Shown one piece after another: positions 22,680 to 33,621 of a DNA stretch of 60,505 bases. Under the pieces are notes generated by a model. It had not been told where the DNA came from. It did not search any database and saw only the letters and a program-made list of their open reading frames with translations. Location of the stretch: NCBI GenBank assembly GCA_920105805.1, contig CAKKTI010000093.1, forward strand, positions 1-60,505, in the 5' to 3' direction. Both the position numbers and the translations under genes were made by a program. Positions within the stretch are counted from its first letter, which is position 1; the number at the start of each line of letters is the position of its first letter. Source of the DNA: Condylostoma magnum. Its lineage: Eukaryota; Ciliophora; Heterotrichea; Heterotrichida; Condylostomatidae.

Positions 22680-22979
22680 TTAGACAACGTTACGGCTTGT
22701 TTTATTTTTTAATTTAATTGTGGGATTAAGTTATCTAGGAAGCTGATACAAACAAATCCTGTTGTTTCTCTAAATTATTACATAGAATTCTTAGTTTAGG
22801 CTTTCTAGCATAATTTTTAGTTTACTTTTACTGTATCAGTGATGTTTAGAAAATTCTTTAAGCACTTTTTAGTCTAAATTTTCCTTTGAATTGCCTTAAA
22901 CTTTAGTATCTTTAGCTTGGTGTTTTTAATTTTGTATCGGATTCTATAACATTAAGGCTTATATTATTTATAGCTCCAT
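22680..22979 (-). CDS. Possible small basic protein
   Basis: A frame from ATG 22979 (MELQIIQALMLQNPIQNQKH) to TAA 22680-22682, 99 residues, with blocks KENLDQKVLKEFSKHHWYSK and LKIMLESLNQEFYVIIQRN. Composition is coding-like, but a second frame in the same stretch reads nearly as well, so confidence is low. Lies 23 nt upstream of the previous small gene. Confidence 0.35.
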
Positions 22980-23124
22980 TAGTATAGATCTTTAAGGTTT
23001 TATTTTGTGATAAATTTTACATTTTTTATGGATTTTGTTTTAACTAATTTTAGTACATAGGAGATACTAATTATACTAGTTTTCTCCATTATCTTTATTC
23101 GATTTAACTTATTACAATAATAAA

Positions 23125-26100
23125 ATGTGCTTGCTTATCTATTTCATTTCTTTAAGCCTTGCTACCAGATACCTAGTGATTATAACTAAAGATATTGATT
23201 ATAATGAGATTACAATTGCCCTGAGTTAGTGGAATAGTCATTAAGATGTAAACTTTGAAGTAGTTGAGGAGGAACCAGAAAAATTGAAAGAGCTTACTAG
23301 ATAAACTGACGGGATAATAAACACCTCAGACAAATTTATTATATTTCACTAGTTGAATATGTGGGCCTATAAAAGCAACAAATAGCATTTTTATACAAAT
23401 CAAAAATTTATTTAATATTCAAATTTAGAAAACAGTTACTTTATTGGAGAAAATTACTTAAATAGTTGCTTAAAGCTCAAAGAACTCATTAATATATTTG
23501 AGTGGACCTTTTACTTTCATATAGAATCATTCTAATAAGCTGAAAGAACTCAGTGTATAAGTTCACCAGAAAAACTAACAATGTCCGGCTCAACTACATA
23601 ATCAAATATGCATAAAATAATTGGAAGAGTTGTAAAATAATCAGGAAAGCTTCTCATGGTATCAAATCTTAATGAAATAGACTAAAAACACCTAGAAGTT
23701 AGTATAATTGAAAAGAAACTATTAAAACATAGTCCTGGACTTATATCTATCGGAGAAAGTTGTAATTATGCAAATCTACCAGGAATAATTTGTATAGTAG
23801 ATGAAGAAATGAAAGATGTAAAGACTAAAATTGATAAACTACTAAAATATATAGAGATAGCTTTAAGAAATAAGCTAAGAGAGTATAATTCTATCATTAA
23901 AAATATAACAAGAGATGGATATACAATACTAAGTATATAGGATGTAATAGATAAGAAAGCAATTTACTTAGACTCTACTTCAAATATTCCAAAAATAAAT
24001 CCACCTTAAATAACCATAGCTCTCAGTAACAATCCTTATAATCCTTCTATTAGTCCAGAATTAACCAATTACTATATCTTTTAAGGAAGTTTCTTAGCAA
24101 TTGAAGAAATTAATAACTCTTAAGATATTCTTGCAAATTTTAGAATAGAAACTTATGAATTTGGCTGTGGATCAATAGAATATGAGGAAACATATATGCA
24201 TGAATGCATAATAAACAATCAAGATAATCTAGGAGAAGCAATTATTGGATCTTTCAATTCTGATGTCAACATAGGAATGATTAAGGCTCTACGTAGCATA
24301 GAAAAAATAATCCCTATGAATAGTCCAGTTGCTTAGAGTCCTGAGTTAAGTTCCAGACAAGATTTTCCAACATTTACTAGAATTATTTCAAGTTATAGTC
24401 TTAACATTTTATTTCAACTAAGATTTTATAACTTTCTAGGATGAAAAAAGTTTTCCTTTATTTACACTGAGGATTGAAGGAATTAATACCAATAATATGA
24501 GACCTTTATCGAGTAATTAGGACTTGAAATGTGTAATCCAGAGGAATATAGAATATTCCCAGAAATTATTACAGAAGAATGGGTAAACAATAATCAAGAG
24601 TACTTTAAACAATTAGTAAGCTCAAAATGTCGTATAATGATCCTTTTATTATGAGATGATGTACTTTAAACAGTATTTGATTGATTTTTAGAAACAAATA
24701 ACTATAAAGACTGATACATTTATATACCACCAGGAAGTGTAGATATTACGAGTATGATTGGCCACGAAAATGGATCAGCATCATAAAATCAATTTCAAGG
24801 ATAAATCCAGTTATCAAATGCAACGTTTTATGGAGAGAAAGGATAATAAGTTTATCTTTAATTAGCTGAAAAAACTTAAAATTAATTTCACCCAATAATG
24901 TGTATGTATTATGACGCAGCAATGCTATTTGGAGTTACTTTTGACTTTATGATTAATAGGGGACTAGATTACGAGGATCCTTAGAAAGTCGAATGGGCCA
25001 TTAGACAAGTAAAATTTGCAGGTTGTACTGGCACTGTTATTATAAATTTAGAAACAAATGATAGAGATTAAATAATCTATTACATGTATCAGTTATAATT
25101 TGATGAAAATCAATAACTGTAAATTTAAACTCCCTGAGTTTATAATCCAAATTCTTCTGTATTGATTTAAAGAGTCAGCGAAGCTATTTGACCTAATAAT
25201 TAAAAGGAAATACCATAGGACTCAATTATATACAAGGAGAAATGTGGTATTTTAGAGAAAGACATAGAGTAGTCAAATTCTGGGATATATTTCTATTTTT
25301 CTATAGTCGTGATTATTGGACTTGCAGGATTATTAGCTTCTATTTTCCTAATAAAATCAAAACAAAAGGTTTGAACTAATCACATTACTTAAAAAAGTCT
25401 TGCTACAAGCTAAGATATTATTGTAATGACTTTTCCATTAGTAGATTTAGCATATTTTATTGGATTTGGGCCTGATTGATAAGAGTCAGTTATATTTTAA
25501 TTCCAGAGTATTGTAAGATACAATTTTCAAGCTTTTACTTATTATGAAAATGGTGGATTTGAGGATACATTAATACCTTTATTCATAATATCAACCTTAT
25601 GAGTTATTTGTATAGCAAATAAAATCTTTAATTTGAGACACATATGCGGAGTCTTTTATTATATAGATAGAATAAGTGAATCAATAATACCTATAGTTGG
25701 AAATCTGTTACATATATCATTCATTAGTGGAATTTTAATGGTATATCGTTGTGAATAATAGACAGGTAATCATTTATAAGATAGCTTTAATTTCTATGAC
25801 TGTAAGCTTAACTGTTGGGAAGGATTTTATATATTTATTGCTATAATAGGCCTCATTTTCGCAGCTTTATTTTCCATTTTCGGAACCTTGTTTATGAATT
25901 ATTGGCAGATTGAGCAATATCCAGTACTAAAAATTTAATTTCAAGCTTAATTTTTAGCATTTAGGCATATTAGCTTACTACTATTTTTGATAATAAGGAT
26001 AATTATACAATAGGAGAATTATGTATTACTAAATATTACCTAAATATTTATACTAGTCTGCCTGCTTATTTATGCAATCAAACTTGATTTCTGTAATTAT

Positions 26101-26688
26101 AAGTTTATCAAACTAATTTATGCAGTAGTTTATGCATATTCAATTATAATGATAGTATTATGTATCATTTATATTCAACTTTAAGATTGGGAAAATATAA
26201 TTTACTACTTGTTAATTGGAGTAACACTTATTGCTATTATATAAATTCCCTTATTTGCTCATTTGAAAAACTTAAAGCCATTAATCAAATTTAGTGGATA
26301 AAGTCAAATTTATCATTTATTCCGATTTTAGATGGTAGGAGATTAGTATCCTCTTAGAAATGATGATATTAATTACAATTTAGAAGAAAGCCAAAACATA
26401 CAAGGGAAAAATTATTAGTTTATAAATATTATAGAAAGTAAATTATTAAGCAAGTCTTCAATTATGTATAGGCTTATACATTTTAATCTAAACATTGAGT
26501 TGAACGAATTATTTTATCATCTTTTTACTTTTGTATGTATAGATCAAGTATGAGAACTAGCATATAGTATGTAATATAATTAGGAGATTAATACTTATAA
26601 TTTTTTCATATTTTGCTGGATTTTATATCCGGGTATATATTCCAAAAGAAAGATTAATAACTATAATTTACCAATTAGATTTTCATAA
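23125..26688 (+). CDS. Receptor: periplasmic-binding-like ectodomain plus multi-pass membrane part
   Basis: ATG 23125 follows AATAATAAA. The 1187-residue intronless frame starts with a signal peptide (MCLLIYFISLSLATRY), then a unique region, then from about residue 290 a type I periplasmic-binding (ANF receptor-like) domain: ITIALSNNPYNPSISPE, GSFLAIEEINNSQDI, EAIIGSFNSDVNIGMIKALR, FYNFLGWKKFSFIYTEDW, CMYYDAAMLFGVTFDFMI. A membrane helix (FSIVVIIGLAGLLASIFLI) near residue 735 is followed by about eight more, ending before a hydrophilic tail. The layout recalls class C GPCRs, though the helix count appears higher. A ligand-sensing surface receptor is the likely role. Many TGA codons are Trp (LLWDDVLQTVFDWFLE). 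TAA 26686-26688 is one of several possible stops; TGA 26551-26553 is another. Confidence 0.75.
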
Positions 26689-26855
26689 ATATACATTCTA
26701 ATAATGCTTTGCCCAAAAATGTTTAAACCTTATAATACACAAAATAGAATTAGCATTTCTTATAATTTCAAAAGCCTACAGTGTTATAATTATTCAATTT
26801 ATCTACCAATACATAGATTTTTAAAGTTTCCCCAATTTTTCCATTTGAGCTCAAA

Positions 26856-26870
26856 ACGCATATATAATAA
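26856..26870 (+). promoter_or_regulatory. TATA-like start box
   Basis: ACGCATATATAATAA directly abuts ATG 26871 and matches the box before ATG 7961. Inferred promoter or initiator; any 5' UTR would have to be very short or the box transcribed. Confidence 0.5.
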
Positions 26871-27713
26871 ATGAAATACAATTTATCAATTTTACTCCTC
26901 TTACTAAATTTAGCTGAAAGCCAACTATTCCATGAACTGCCAGATAGGCCCTTTAGAGAAACAGGTGTCAGAGCTCCCTTTGATAGAAATTCAAGATTTA
27001 TGCTCAATATGTTCAATATTAAATTAGAGTCAGAAGCTACATGGGGTATTATGTAAGCGTTCCCAGGGATTGATATTGTGTCGATTTATGAGGAAATAAC
27101 AGGAAATGTCAATCCTACTATTTTAGATCCTGACGAATTAATAGATCTATACGACACTATTGAAGTTAATGCAATTTAAAACTTAGTCACTGAGCTTTAT
27201 ATTCCCGCCTGGAATTCTACGGAATGTCTTATTACAGCTTTTAACAGCTTCTATAACGTAAGATACATGGCCAATTGGTACAAAAACTATGATTTTGTAC
27301 AAGAATTAACAGATGATAATTGTGTAACTGCGGAAGAAATAAGGGAAATACTTCCAAGATGGAGTTCATGGCTTGGAGAAGACTTCTAATAAAGCTATTT
27401 TGCAGTAAAAAAGCAAGGATTGATACTGACAAGAGCTAATTTTGCTTATGAGAATAGGAATGAGTGGCTATTTTAAGATCCTGCTATGGCTGGAATTAAA
27501 CCATCAACTTGTTTAGAAATACACGAGCTATAAAGCAATATGAATTCTTATTTAAGAGTTTGGGCGACCTAAAAAAGTCAAGAATTCATGAGAGACTACA
27601 TTTTGAAAACAATCCAAAGACAAAGAGAAATACAAGCAACTGAGATTTATTAGTTATTATTTATTTTAAGCTGCGTTCTTTATCTTATATTCACAATTGA
27701 TTACTGCTTCTAA
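26871..27713 (+). CDS. Type I membrane or tail-anchored surface protein
   Basis: ATG 26871 opens with a signal peptide (MKYNLSILLLLLNLAES) and ends with a C-terminal membrane helix (LLFILSCVLYLIFTIDYCF) right before TAA TAA at 27711-27716; 280 residues. The ectodomain contains a few Cys and Trp residues (WNSTECLITAFNS, ILPRWSSWLGEDF) and no recognised domain. A long same-frame continuation beyond the TAAs exists but overlaps the CFAP97-like gene, so the stop after the membrane helix is preferred. Cell-surface role is inferred from topology. Confidence 0.7.
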
Positions 27714-27850
27714 TAATTAGATATCTATGATAAAATAAGTGACTATATTAAAAATATTACAGAATATAAACATAAGATTTCAAAACTTGCACAAAATTGC
27801 ATACTTTATATTAAGTTCCAATCAATCTTACAAATAAAACAGCATATAAA

Positions 27851-28567
27851 ATGTATAAATAAATCCCAACTTCTTCAAAATTACTACAAAAGCAATGGGA
27901 TCAGCAAAACTATATAATTCATCGTAAAAAGGTCCAGAACATTAGGAGTTAAAGAGATTTACGCTAGAACAAAAACTCAACATTGGACATAAGAGAAATT
28001 AACAAAAATCAATTGGGTCATTCAAGAAATTACTCTCTTAGTGTTTCTAAACATCATTAGGATGTCCTTAGGTAAAGACAAAGAAACTATATTGAGATGA
28101 CGATAGAGAATTATAAATTATTGAAGAGAATTTAGTCAATCAAACCATCAGTTAATATAAGAGCTTCAAATAGGGAAAGAAAGAAGCAGATTAGTTTAGC
28201 TTAGAATATAAGTGAGTATCCTTATAAGCTAAATAACCAAAAAGTAAATCAGTCTTACAGGAAAATTAAATAAGCAACTATTCGAAAACCAAATTTACTA
28301 GATCCTTTGAACTTTGTTAAATATAGCGATTAAAAGAATATACTGAACACTGAAATTCAGATTAATGAGTAAGATTATGCAGTAGAGTTGATATAGGATA
28401 AGCATATTCTGCATTTTAGTATAGTTACTAAAGAGATGCAAAAGTTTAATCTAGAGTTAGATCATGAATGAGTTAAGTCTCTTATTGATAAGAATGGAGT
28501 TTATGATTATAACATGCTAGTATAAATGTTAAGAGTAGAAAATAACGAATTCTTTTTAGAAATCTAG
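27851..28567 (+). CDS. CFAP97/Hemingway-like ciliary protein
   Basis: ATG 27851 follows GCATATAAA; 238 residues to TAG 28565-28567 (TGA 28574-28576 next). The central block IENYKLLKRIQSIKPSVNIR, then KKKQISLAQNISEYPY, matches the CFAP97 (KIAA1430) pattern ENxxLLKRIxxxKPxxN ... NISxYPY. That family is found in motile cilia and axonemes. The C-terminal half (NFVKYSDQKNILNTEIQIN, LELDHEWVKSLIDKNGVYD) is not assigned. Two other frames in 27900-28300 also lack TGA and look superficially coding; the CFAP97 motif decides the frame. Family assignment is by motif, recalled rather than searched. Confidence 0.7.
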
Positions 28568-28803
28568 GGCAGTTGATACTTAATAAAATTTATTAACATA
28601 ATCATTTTCCTATTATTTATGGACTGAAATAGTCTTGTATATAGTTGTTATTAAATACATTAAATTGCTATAAATGTAAGCTTAATTAGTTTTATTTATC
28701 TGGTAATAAGGGAAAATATATTGGAATATCGAATTATACTTATGTAGGAGTCTTATACAAGCGTGATATTAGTTAAATCAAGGTCAATATTGACAAATAT
28801 AGT

Positions 28804-29219
28804 TTAAACCAAAACATTCTCTGCTTCTATAGCTGGAAAAGTCACTCTTCTTATATATTGAATACTAAAGAAGTGTATTCCCAAAACTCCTTTATATATA
28901 ATAATACCCGTTATATAATTCCCTATATAACCTTTACTCATTTTTCTAGAACTTCTAGAAACAAAATAATACTTTAATACAAATTCTATTACTATATCAT
29001 TAGTTTTATTTGCAATACTAGCCACTCTTTGTAGTCAATTGCTTCTCTCAGCTCTTTAATTTTGTTAACTGCTTAGTCATCCCCGGCAGCTCTTTAGGCA
29101 GTAAACTCCTGAAGTTTCTCTCTCATGCCTTTTATTTCTCGCTCAAGTCTTCTTATGGAGGAACGGGTTACTGGGACACCTTCAAACAATTAGGGTTGCA
29201 GCTGGGCTCTACGTAACAT
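28804..29219 (-). CDS. Small protein, probably spliced
   Basis: ATG 29219 follows TTTATAATAA. The first exon is helical and basic (MLRRAQLQPQLFEGVPVTRS, RRLEREIKGMREKLQEF). A second coding-like frame (ANKTNDIVIEFVLKYYFVSR, SKGYIGNYITGIIIYKGVLG) runs without any stop to TAA near 28804-28806; a 23-nt GT-AG intron at 29047-29069 would join them into about 130 residues. If unspliced, the first frame ends at TAG 28992-28994 (75 residues). The N-terminus could be a mitochondrial presequence and the second exon has a hydrophobic Gly-rich stretch. Not recognised. Confidence 0.42.
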
Positions 29220-29231
29220 TTATTATAAATG
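29217..29231. promoter_or_regulatory. Bidirectional start box
   Basis: CATTTATTATAAATG: the first three bases are the minus-strand ATG (complement) and the last three the plus-strand ATG, with a TATA-like core of 9 nt between. Both genes would have almost no room for separate promoters. Role inferred from position and from repetition at other divergent pairs. Confidence 0.45.
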
Positions 29232-29405
29232 GAAAATATGCCTAATAGAATTCCATTTAAAATTGCTGAATAGAGTGTAGATTTATTAAGGAGGGGAAAT
29301 GAGTACTAAAGTAAGAATATAATCACTGTTATGTTCTGAGATAATAAGACATTAAACATTGATTTAATTAGGAAAGAGATATGCCTTCATTTGCTTTTAT
29401 ATTAG
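29229..29405 (+). CDS. Small hypothetical protein
   Basis: ATG 29229 (MENMPNRIPFKIAEQSVDLL) to TAG 29403-29405, 58 residues, TGA read as Trp in VMFWDNKTL. It directly faces the 29219 gene across the 9-nt start box. Composition looks coding, but the ORF is short and has no recognised homologue. Confidence 0.4.
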
Positions 29406-29592
29406 TTAAATTATATACTTTAATTTAGCATCTCAAGCATTTACAATGAAGTTATATTTTTATCAAGCTAATACTATTATTTATCTTCTTACTTAAGATT
29501 TGTTTAGTTGATTAACTGATTATCCTTTAATTCAATCTTGGCCTATTAATTGATTTATAATAACTATTAGAAAATTTTTTCCTTTAGTACTT

Positions 29593-31112
29593 TTAAGGTG
29601 CCATTTTCCTAAAAATTGGCCTTAAGTCCATATGATGAATAGTTATATCCTCCTACGTAAACGAATTTCCAATTGGCTCGTACACTGGCATATCTGCTTT
29701 CTTTCTGTTATTGATCTAATGCTTTCAAGGCAATCTTTAAAACTTTTTAGGTGGTAATTATTCATACAGTACTTATAGCCTACTGTTGGAGATTAATTAT
29801 CCTATATCAGTAGTTGAATATAAACTACGCCGAGGTAAGTTAGCAGATTCTTTACGTTCTTATTTCTCCTTTTGTTTAATCTCATAATTAACCTACTGTC
29901 TTTTCTGAATTTAGAAAACTTAGCTAAAATCATAATCAACTGTTCAATTTGTTTTAGATCTAACATCATATGCAAGCTTAAATGGACGCTTTTTCATTCT
30001 TAGCAAACGCTTTCAATTTTATTCCATTTAATTGTTCATTTTGTTAATACCTAATAAAGAGTCTTTCTTAAAATTTTACCGCATTCTATACTGATAGTTT
30101 TGCTCGATTAGTCGAATTGGTGCTTTCTCATATTTGTTAAATCAAAGCAGAAATTAGTGAATTATGTGCCCTTGAATTTAAATCACTGTTATTTGGTTAA
30201 ATAAGCTAGTTCTATTTCTGATTGTAAACTTAATTCAAAGGGAATAAATTTATCATATCTGTTTTGATGGAGCCATTGAACTCCATTATCAAGGCACTGA
30301 TTATCCTCATCAAAACCAGTGAATATGAAATCATGATTATCTTAATCTTCCCAATCATCATCGTAATCATCTTCTTAATTTAGTTTGATATCTTATAAGT
30401 TCTGCAGAACTAATGAAATTTATTGTTTTAGAGCAGCTTAGTTTTGTAGAATTTACTAAGATTTTTGATTGTTTTCAAGCTATATCTTAGTCATTTAAGC
30501 TTATATTTAATCTGCTTTTAATTAGTTTTCTTTCTGCTTTATTAAAAATTACTTTCCAGTGAATAAGTCAAATAAAATAGGAGTTAATTCATTTTCTGCA
30601 TTTGTATCATACATTATAAGCTATATTTTGTTAGGCCTTTTATACTAGGAATTTTATATCTATTTATTTCAAATTTCTACTAAAATTTTAGTATGTTTTC
30701 TTATTTACTCTGTACTATCATCGATTTGTTTAATTTATTATTGTTTACGAGTTTCTAATACGGCTATTTCCTAATCAAATTACAATGTTATAGCTTGTTT
30801 AGTTTTTTCATTTCTCTATATTGCTAATATTTATTAGCTTTTTAATTGTTCTATGTCAGATAAAACTTGTTATTATGATTTATTAAGCATTCCTTAATTA
30901 TTATTTTAAGGAATAAGAGCAAATACTTTAATGACTTTTTCTCTATTAAGTCGAATAGTTTTTCTGCAAATAGCACATTGTATTTCAATAGAGTCTTTTG
31001 ATATACTATTAAAGCAGGAGCTGCATAAGGCGTGCCCACATGATAATACAAAAGGCTAATGATTTTAGTTATTAAACTAGTTTAAGCAAATTGGACACTC
31101 AAAATTAGACAT
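29593..31112 (-). CDS. RING finger and WWE-domain ubiquitin ligase-like protein
   Basis: ATG 31112 follows TCTATAAAAA. The N-terminal C3HC4 RING is clear (FECPICLNQF, VLSCGHALCSSC, CAICRKTIR), residues 5-55. A Gln/Glu-rich coiled coil and an acidic stretch (EDDYDDDWEDQD) follow, then a WWE-like domain near residue 290 (VQWLHQNRYDKFIPFELSLQ, EIELAY), which in other proteins reads (poly-)ADP-ribose; RING+WWE recalls RNF146-type ligases. A 29-nt intron (30051-30079) restores the frame; the spliced length, 1491 nt, divides by three, giving 496 residues ending MAP before TAA 29593-29595. The C-terminal tail (LPPKKFQRLPQKHQINNRKK) is basic. The WWE call is weaker than the RING call. Confidence 0.78.
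30051..30079 (-). other. 29-nt intron in the RING-WWE gene
   Basis: On the minus strand it reads GTAAAATTTTAAG...TTATTAG. Removing it joins IECG to INKMNN in one frame and makes the whole gene divide by three. Confidence 0.65.
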
Positions 31113-31193
31113 TTTTTATAGAAAGTAAGTATCTGGGGTTTAACCAAATTATTATAATATCTCATTTTAATGCAACTTATATACATTGAATCA

Positions 31194-31544
31194 CTAATTG
31201 ATTATATTGTGATTAACTATCCAAATTAAAATCTCTACTAAAAGTATCAAATAGGCACTTGCAAAATAATTCGAAATTCCTATTTCCCCTACCAAATCTC
31301 CAAAAGGATTTTGATATTTTTAATTTCTAGTAACACAAAAAACAGGCATTATACCATCTGTTTGTTAATAATAATTAAATCCTATAGTATTATAAAATCT
31401 TTATTTGTCTTCTATATCTCATAATGCTAAAGAAACTTGATCGATTAGAAAAGTCCTAGTGACTATAAATTTAGTATAAAAAACGCATATTTTTCTTACA
31501 ATATGGTAAAACTTCCTGATTATTTTCCACATAAATTCTAACAT
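31194..31544 (-). CDS. Small membrane-associated protein
   Basis: ATG 31544 follows GCTATA; 116 residues to TAG 31194-31196 (next codon TGA). The N-terminus is basic and aromatic (MLEFMWKIIRKFYHIVRK); near the C-terminus is one hydrophobic helix (AYLILLVEILIWIVNH). TGA is read as Trp in LALWDIEDKQR. No family recognised; possibly tail-anchored. Starts 32 nt from the divergent secreted-type gene. Confidence 0.55.
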
Positions 31545-31576
31545 TATAGCTCTGTATATCAACCACGATAATAAAA

Positions 31577-32098
31577 ATGAAACTAAATAAAATTATAATA
31601 CTCTTAATAGTTTTAAACTAAGCAAGTTCAACAAATCTACCTTAACCCAATATACAGTAAATAGCTGATATACTTGATGAAGCATGGGACTTTACAACAG
31701 GATTAATAAAAGGCATGACATTTAACAGTGATTAAAGCCAATGTTTATTAACATTGGACTAATCCGACGAGTAGCTCTAAGCCTTTGCCTCAACTTTTTT
31801 TAAATGTCTTTTATTCAACCTAAACCAATGCCACTAAATTCCCTTATCTTACAGCGAATTTTACAAAAGTATTTCAAAACTTCCCTCAGATTGTAAATTG
31901 CCTCAAGCTCTAAATCATATTTCAAGTACAACTAATAAAACAGCGTTTAAACAAATGATAATTCGTATATACCATCACTACCAGGACATTGAAACCAACA
32001 TTCAATCACTTAAAACTGCTGTAAAGTACGGGGATTTCAATGAAATGGGAAATTAAACCGGAGAAATGTTTGCTCTTTTATTCGATCTATATCTATAG
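31577..32098 (+). CDS. Small secreted protein, Cys-containing
   Basis: ATG 31577 follows GATAATAAAA. Signal peptide MKLNKIIILLIVLNQASS, then 155 mature residues with six Cys (SQCLLTLDQ, FFKCLLFNLNQCHQIPLSY, LPSDCKLPQ), to TAG 32096-32098. The helical Cys pattern suggests a small disulfide-bonded extracellular or vacuolar domain. No known family recognised. Its stop is 19 nt from the convergent PP2C stop. Confidence 0.7.
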
Positions 32099-32117
32099 TT
32101 AGTTAACTAAAGCTAAG

Positions 32118-33410
32118 CTACATTTCTTTCTGTTCCACAAAGCTGCATCTAAAAGCGTCTCTTACATTAAATTGACTGTGTATTGTTGGAATAGCTGCGA
32201 TTTCCTGCTCAACTTGATTATCCATGCTTTCAAACTCTATAACCATGCATGAAATATCATCAATAGGCACATCTTCCTTCTCAACAACAGATACCCACCT
32301 CAACCTGGCCTCTTCAGCAAGCAATCTAGCAATACAGCTATTCTTTATATTAGCCTCCTCCTCCTATGCATCCTCATTATTACTGCAATGATGTCTGTAC
32401 TTCTATACAAAATTAACTGCTTCTATATTGCTCATAACATCCCACAATCCATCACTCCCCACTACCAAAAACTGGTCAATATCCGGCCTATAGTTATGTG
32501 TAGTAACAATCGGTATGCTTATAACCCCTAAATTCTTAGCGATCAAATCCCCTATGCTTCTGGACATGGCTAGGCCTGGAACATTAATATCCTTGTGCCA
32601 AACTCTCGCAGGACCCATAGGATTCCCGCTTTAGTCAGTTAAAGATTGCACCCTGCCCCCGGAGTTAATGATCCTTTATTGCTCCTGAGGGTCATCAGGA
32701 CGTTGGTCCTTAGTGAGTTGTATAGGTGCTAGCAAGCTTTGATTAGGAATCTGGCGTTTAGAGCGAATACGCTTAACTAGCTTTACATTTTGTACATCTA
32801 AGCTGTCTAGATCATGAGTGTCTGATTCTTAGGGCTGGGCGGCTAGGATGGCCCGTGAGTCTCCTACACTTCCTATGGAGATTTAGGAATTGGAAACTAT
32901 TATTAGAACTTAAGTTGCACCTGAGGTTTAAGCGTCAACTTAAGAGATTTTTAAGCCCTCGTCTACTTTGCTTGTAAGCTCGTGTAATATGAATTGCTGG
33001 TCTTTTAGTTGGGAAGGGTTTTAGGACTAGAATTAGGTTTAGAGGAAGTTTTCTATGAATAAAGCTACGTGATCACCGTTGCGTCCGTGCCCGTCATTTA
33101 GGCCTATGAGCACATTTTAATCATTTTGAAAGAAAAAGCAGTTGTCTTAGCATGCTTTGGTTTGTAGTCCGCAGGGATCTTGGCCTGGGAGTACACAGCC
33201 TGATATTTTTAGTTTGAGAGAGTCCATGCTTACTTGTTAGGATATTAATTTGCATGGGAGAGTATGCTTTATTACTACTGGGAGGTAATCAAATTAGTAT
33301 TAGTCAAGCTTCCTTTTAATTTTTGTTTGTATTATTAGAGAATAGTGCAGGGCTTTGCTTGATGGAATTGATTTGGTTCTTTGGGATTTTGTGTATAAGC
33401 AACAGCCCAT
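32118..33410 (-). CDS. PP2C-type protein phosphatase with MGCC N-terminus
   Basis: Metal-dependent Ser/Thr phosphatase. The in-frame ATG at 33410 directly after a TATA-like box gives MGCCLYTKSQRTKS, a dual acylation signature, and 430 residues to TAG 32118-32120; an internal Met (33227) begins the catalytic core if the longer start is wrong. PP2C motifs in order: VLIGLNDGHGRNGDHVA, SGATQVLIIVSN, ISIGSVGDSRAILAAQ, GGRVQ, PGLAMSRSIGDLIAK, FLVVGSDGLWDVMSN and DDISCMVIEFE. Metal-binding Asp residues in DGHG, SDGLWD and DD are present. Acylation would place it at membranes, as reported for several protist PP2Cs; this is inference. Confidence 0.9.
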
Positions 33411-33420
33411 TATAAATATG
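33408..33420. promoter_or_regulatory. Bidirectional TATA-like start box
   Basis: CATTATAAATATG starts with the complement of the PP2C ATG (33410) and ends with a plus-strand ATG (33418) that is in frame with the FHA/RING-CH gene. The core matches the box at 40108-40119. Promoter role is inferred. Confidence 0.45.
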
Positions 33421-33621
33421 TGTTAGGAGGAACTTTTTACATTTAGTAAATGAGTGTATGTTTGTTGAAGCATTATTATAAGTAAAAGTGTAGTGCTTCT
33501 TGTATAGACTATATAATTTAATATAAGTACATTTTCAATTTGGATTTAATCAAGTTATTATCTACAACTTAATAAACTAATATGCCTTGTTGCAAGCATA
33601 GAACTAGCAAATAATTAAAAA

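Noticed and set aside
27897-28300. Two alternative frames without TGA that looked coding
   Set aside because: Only the frame from ATG 27851 carries the CFAP97-type KPS..NISEYPY pattern and continues to a clean end.
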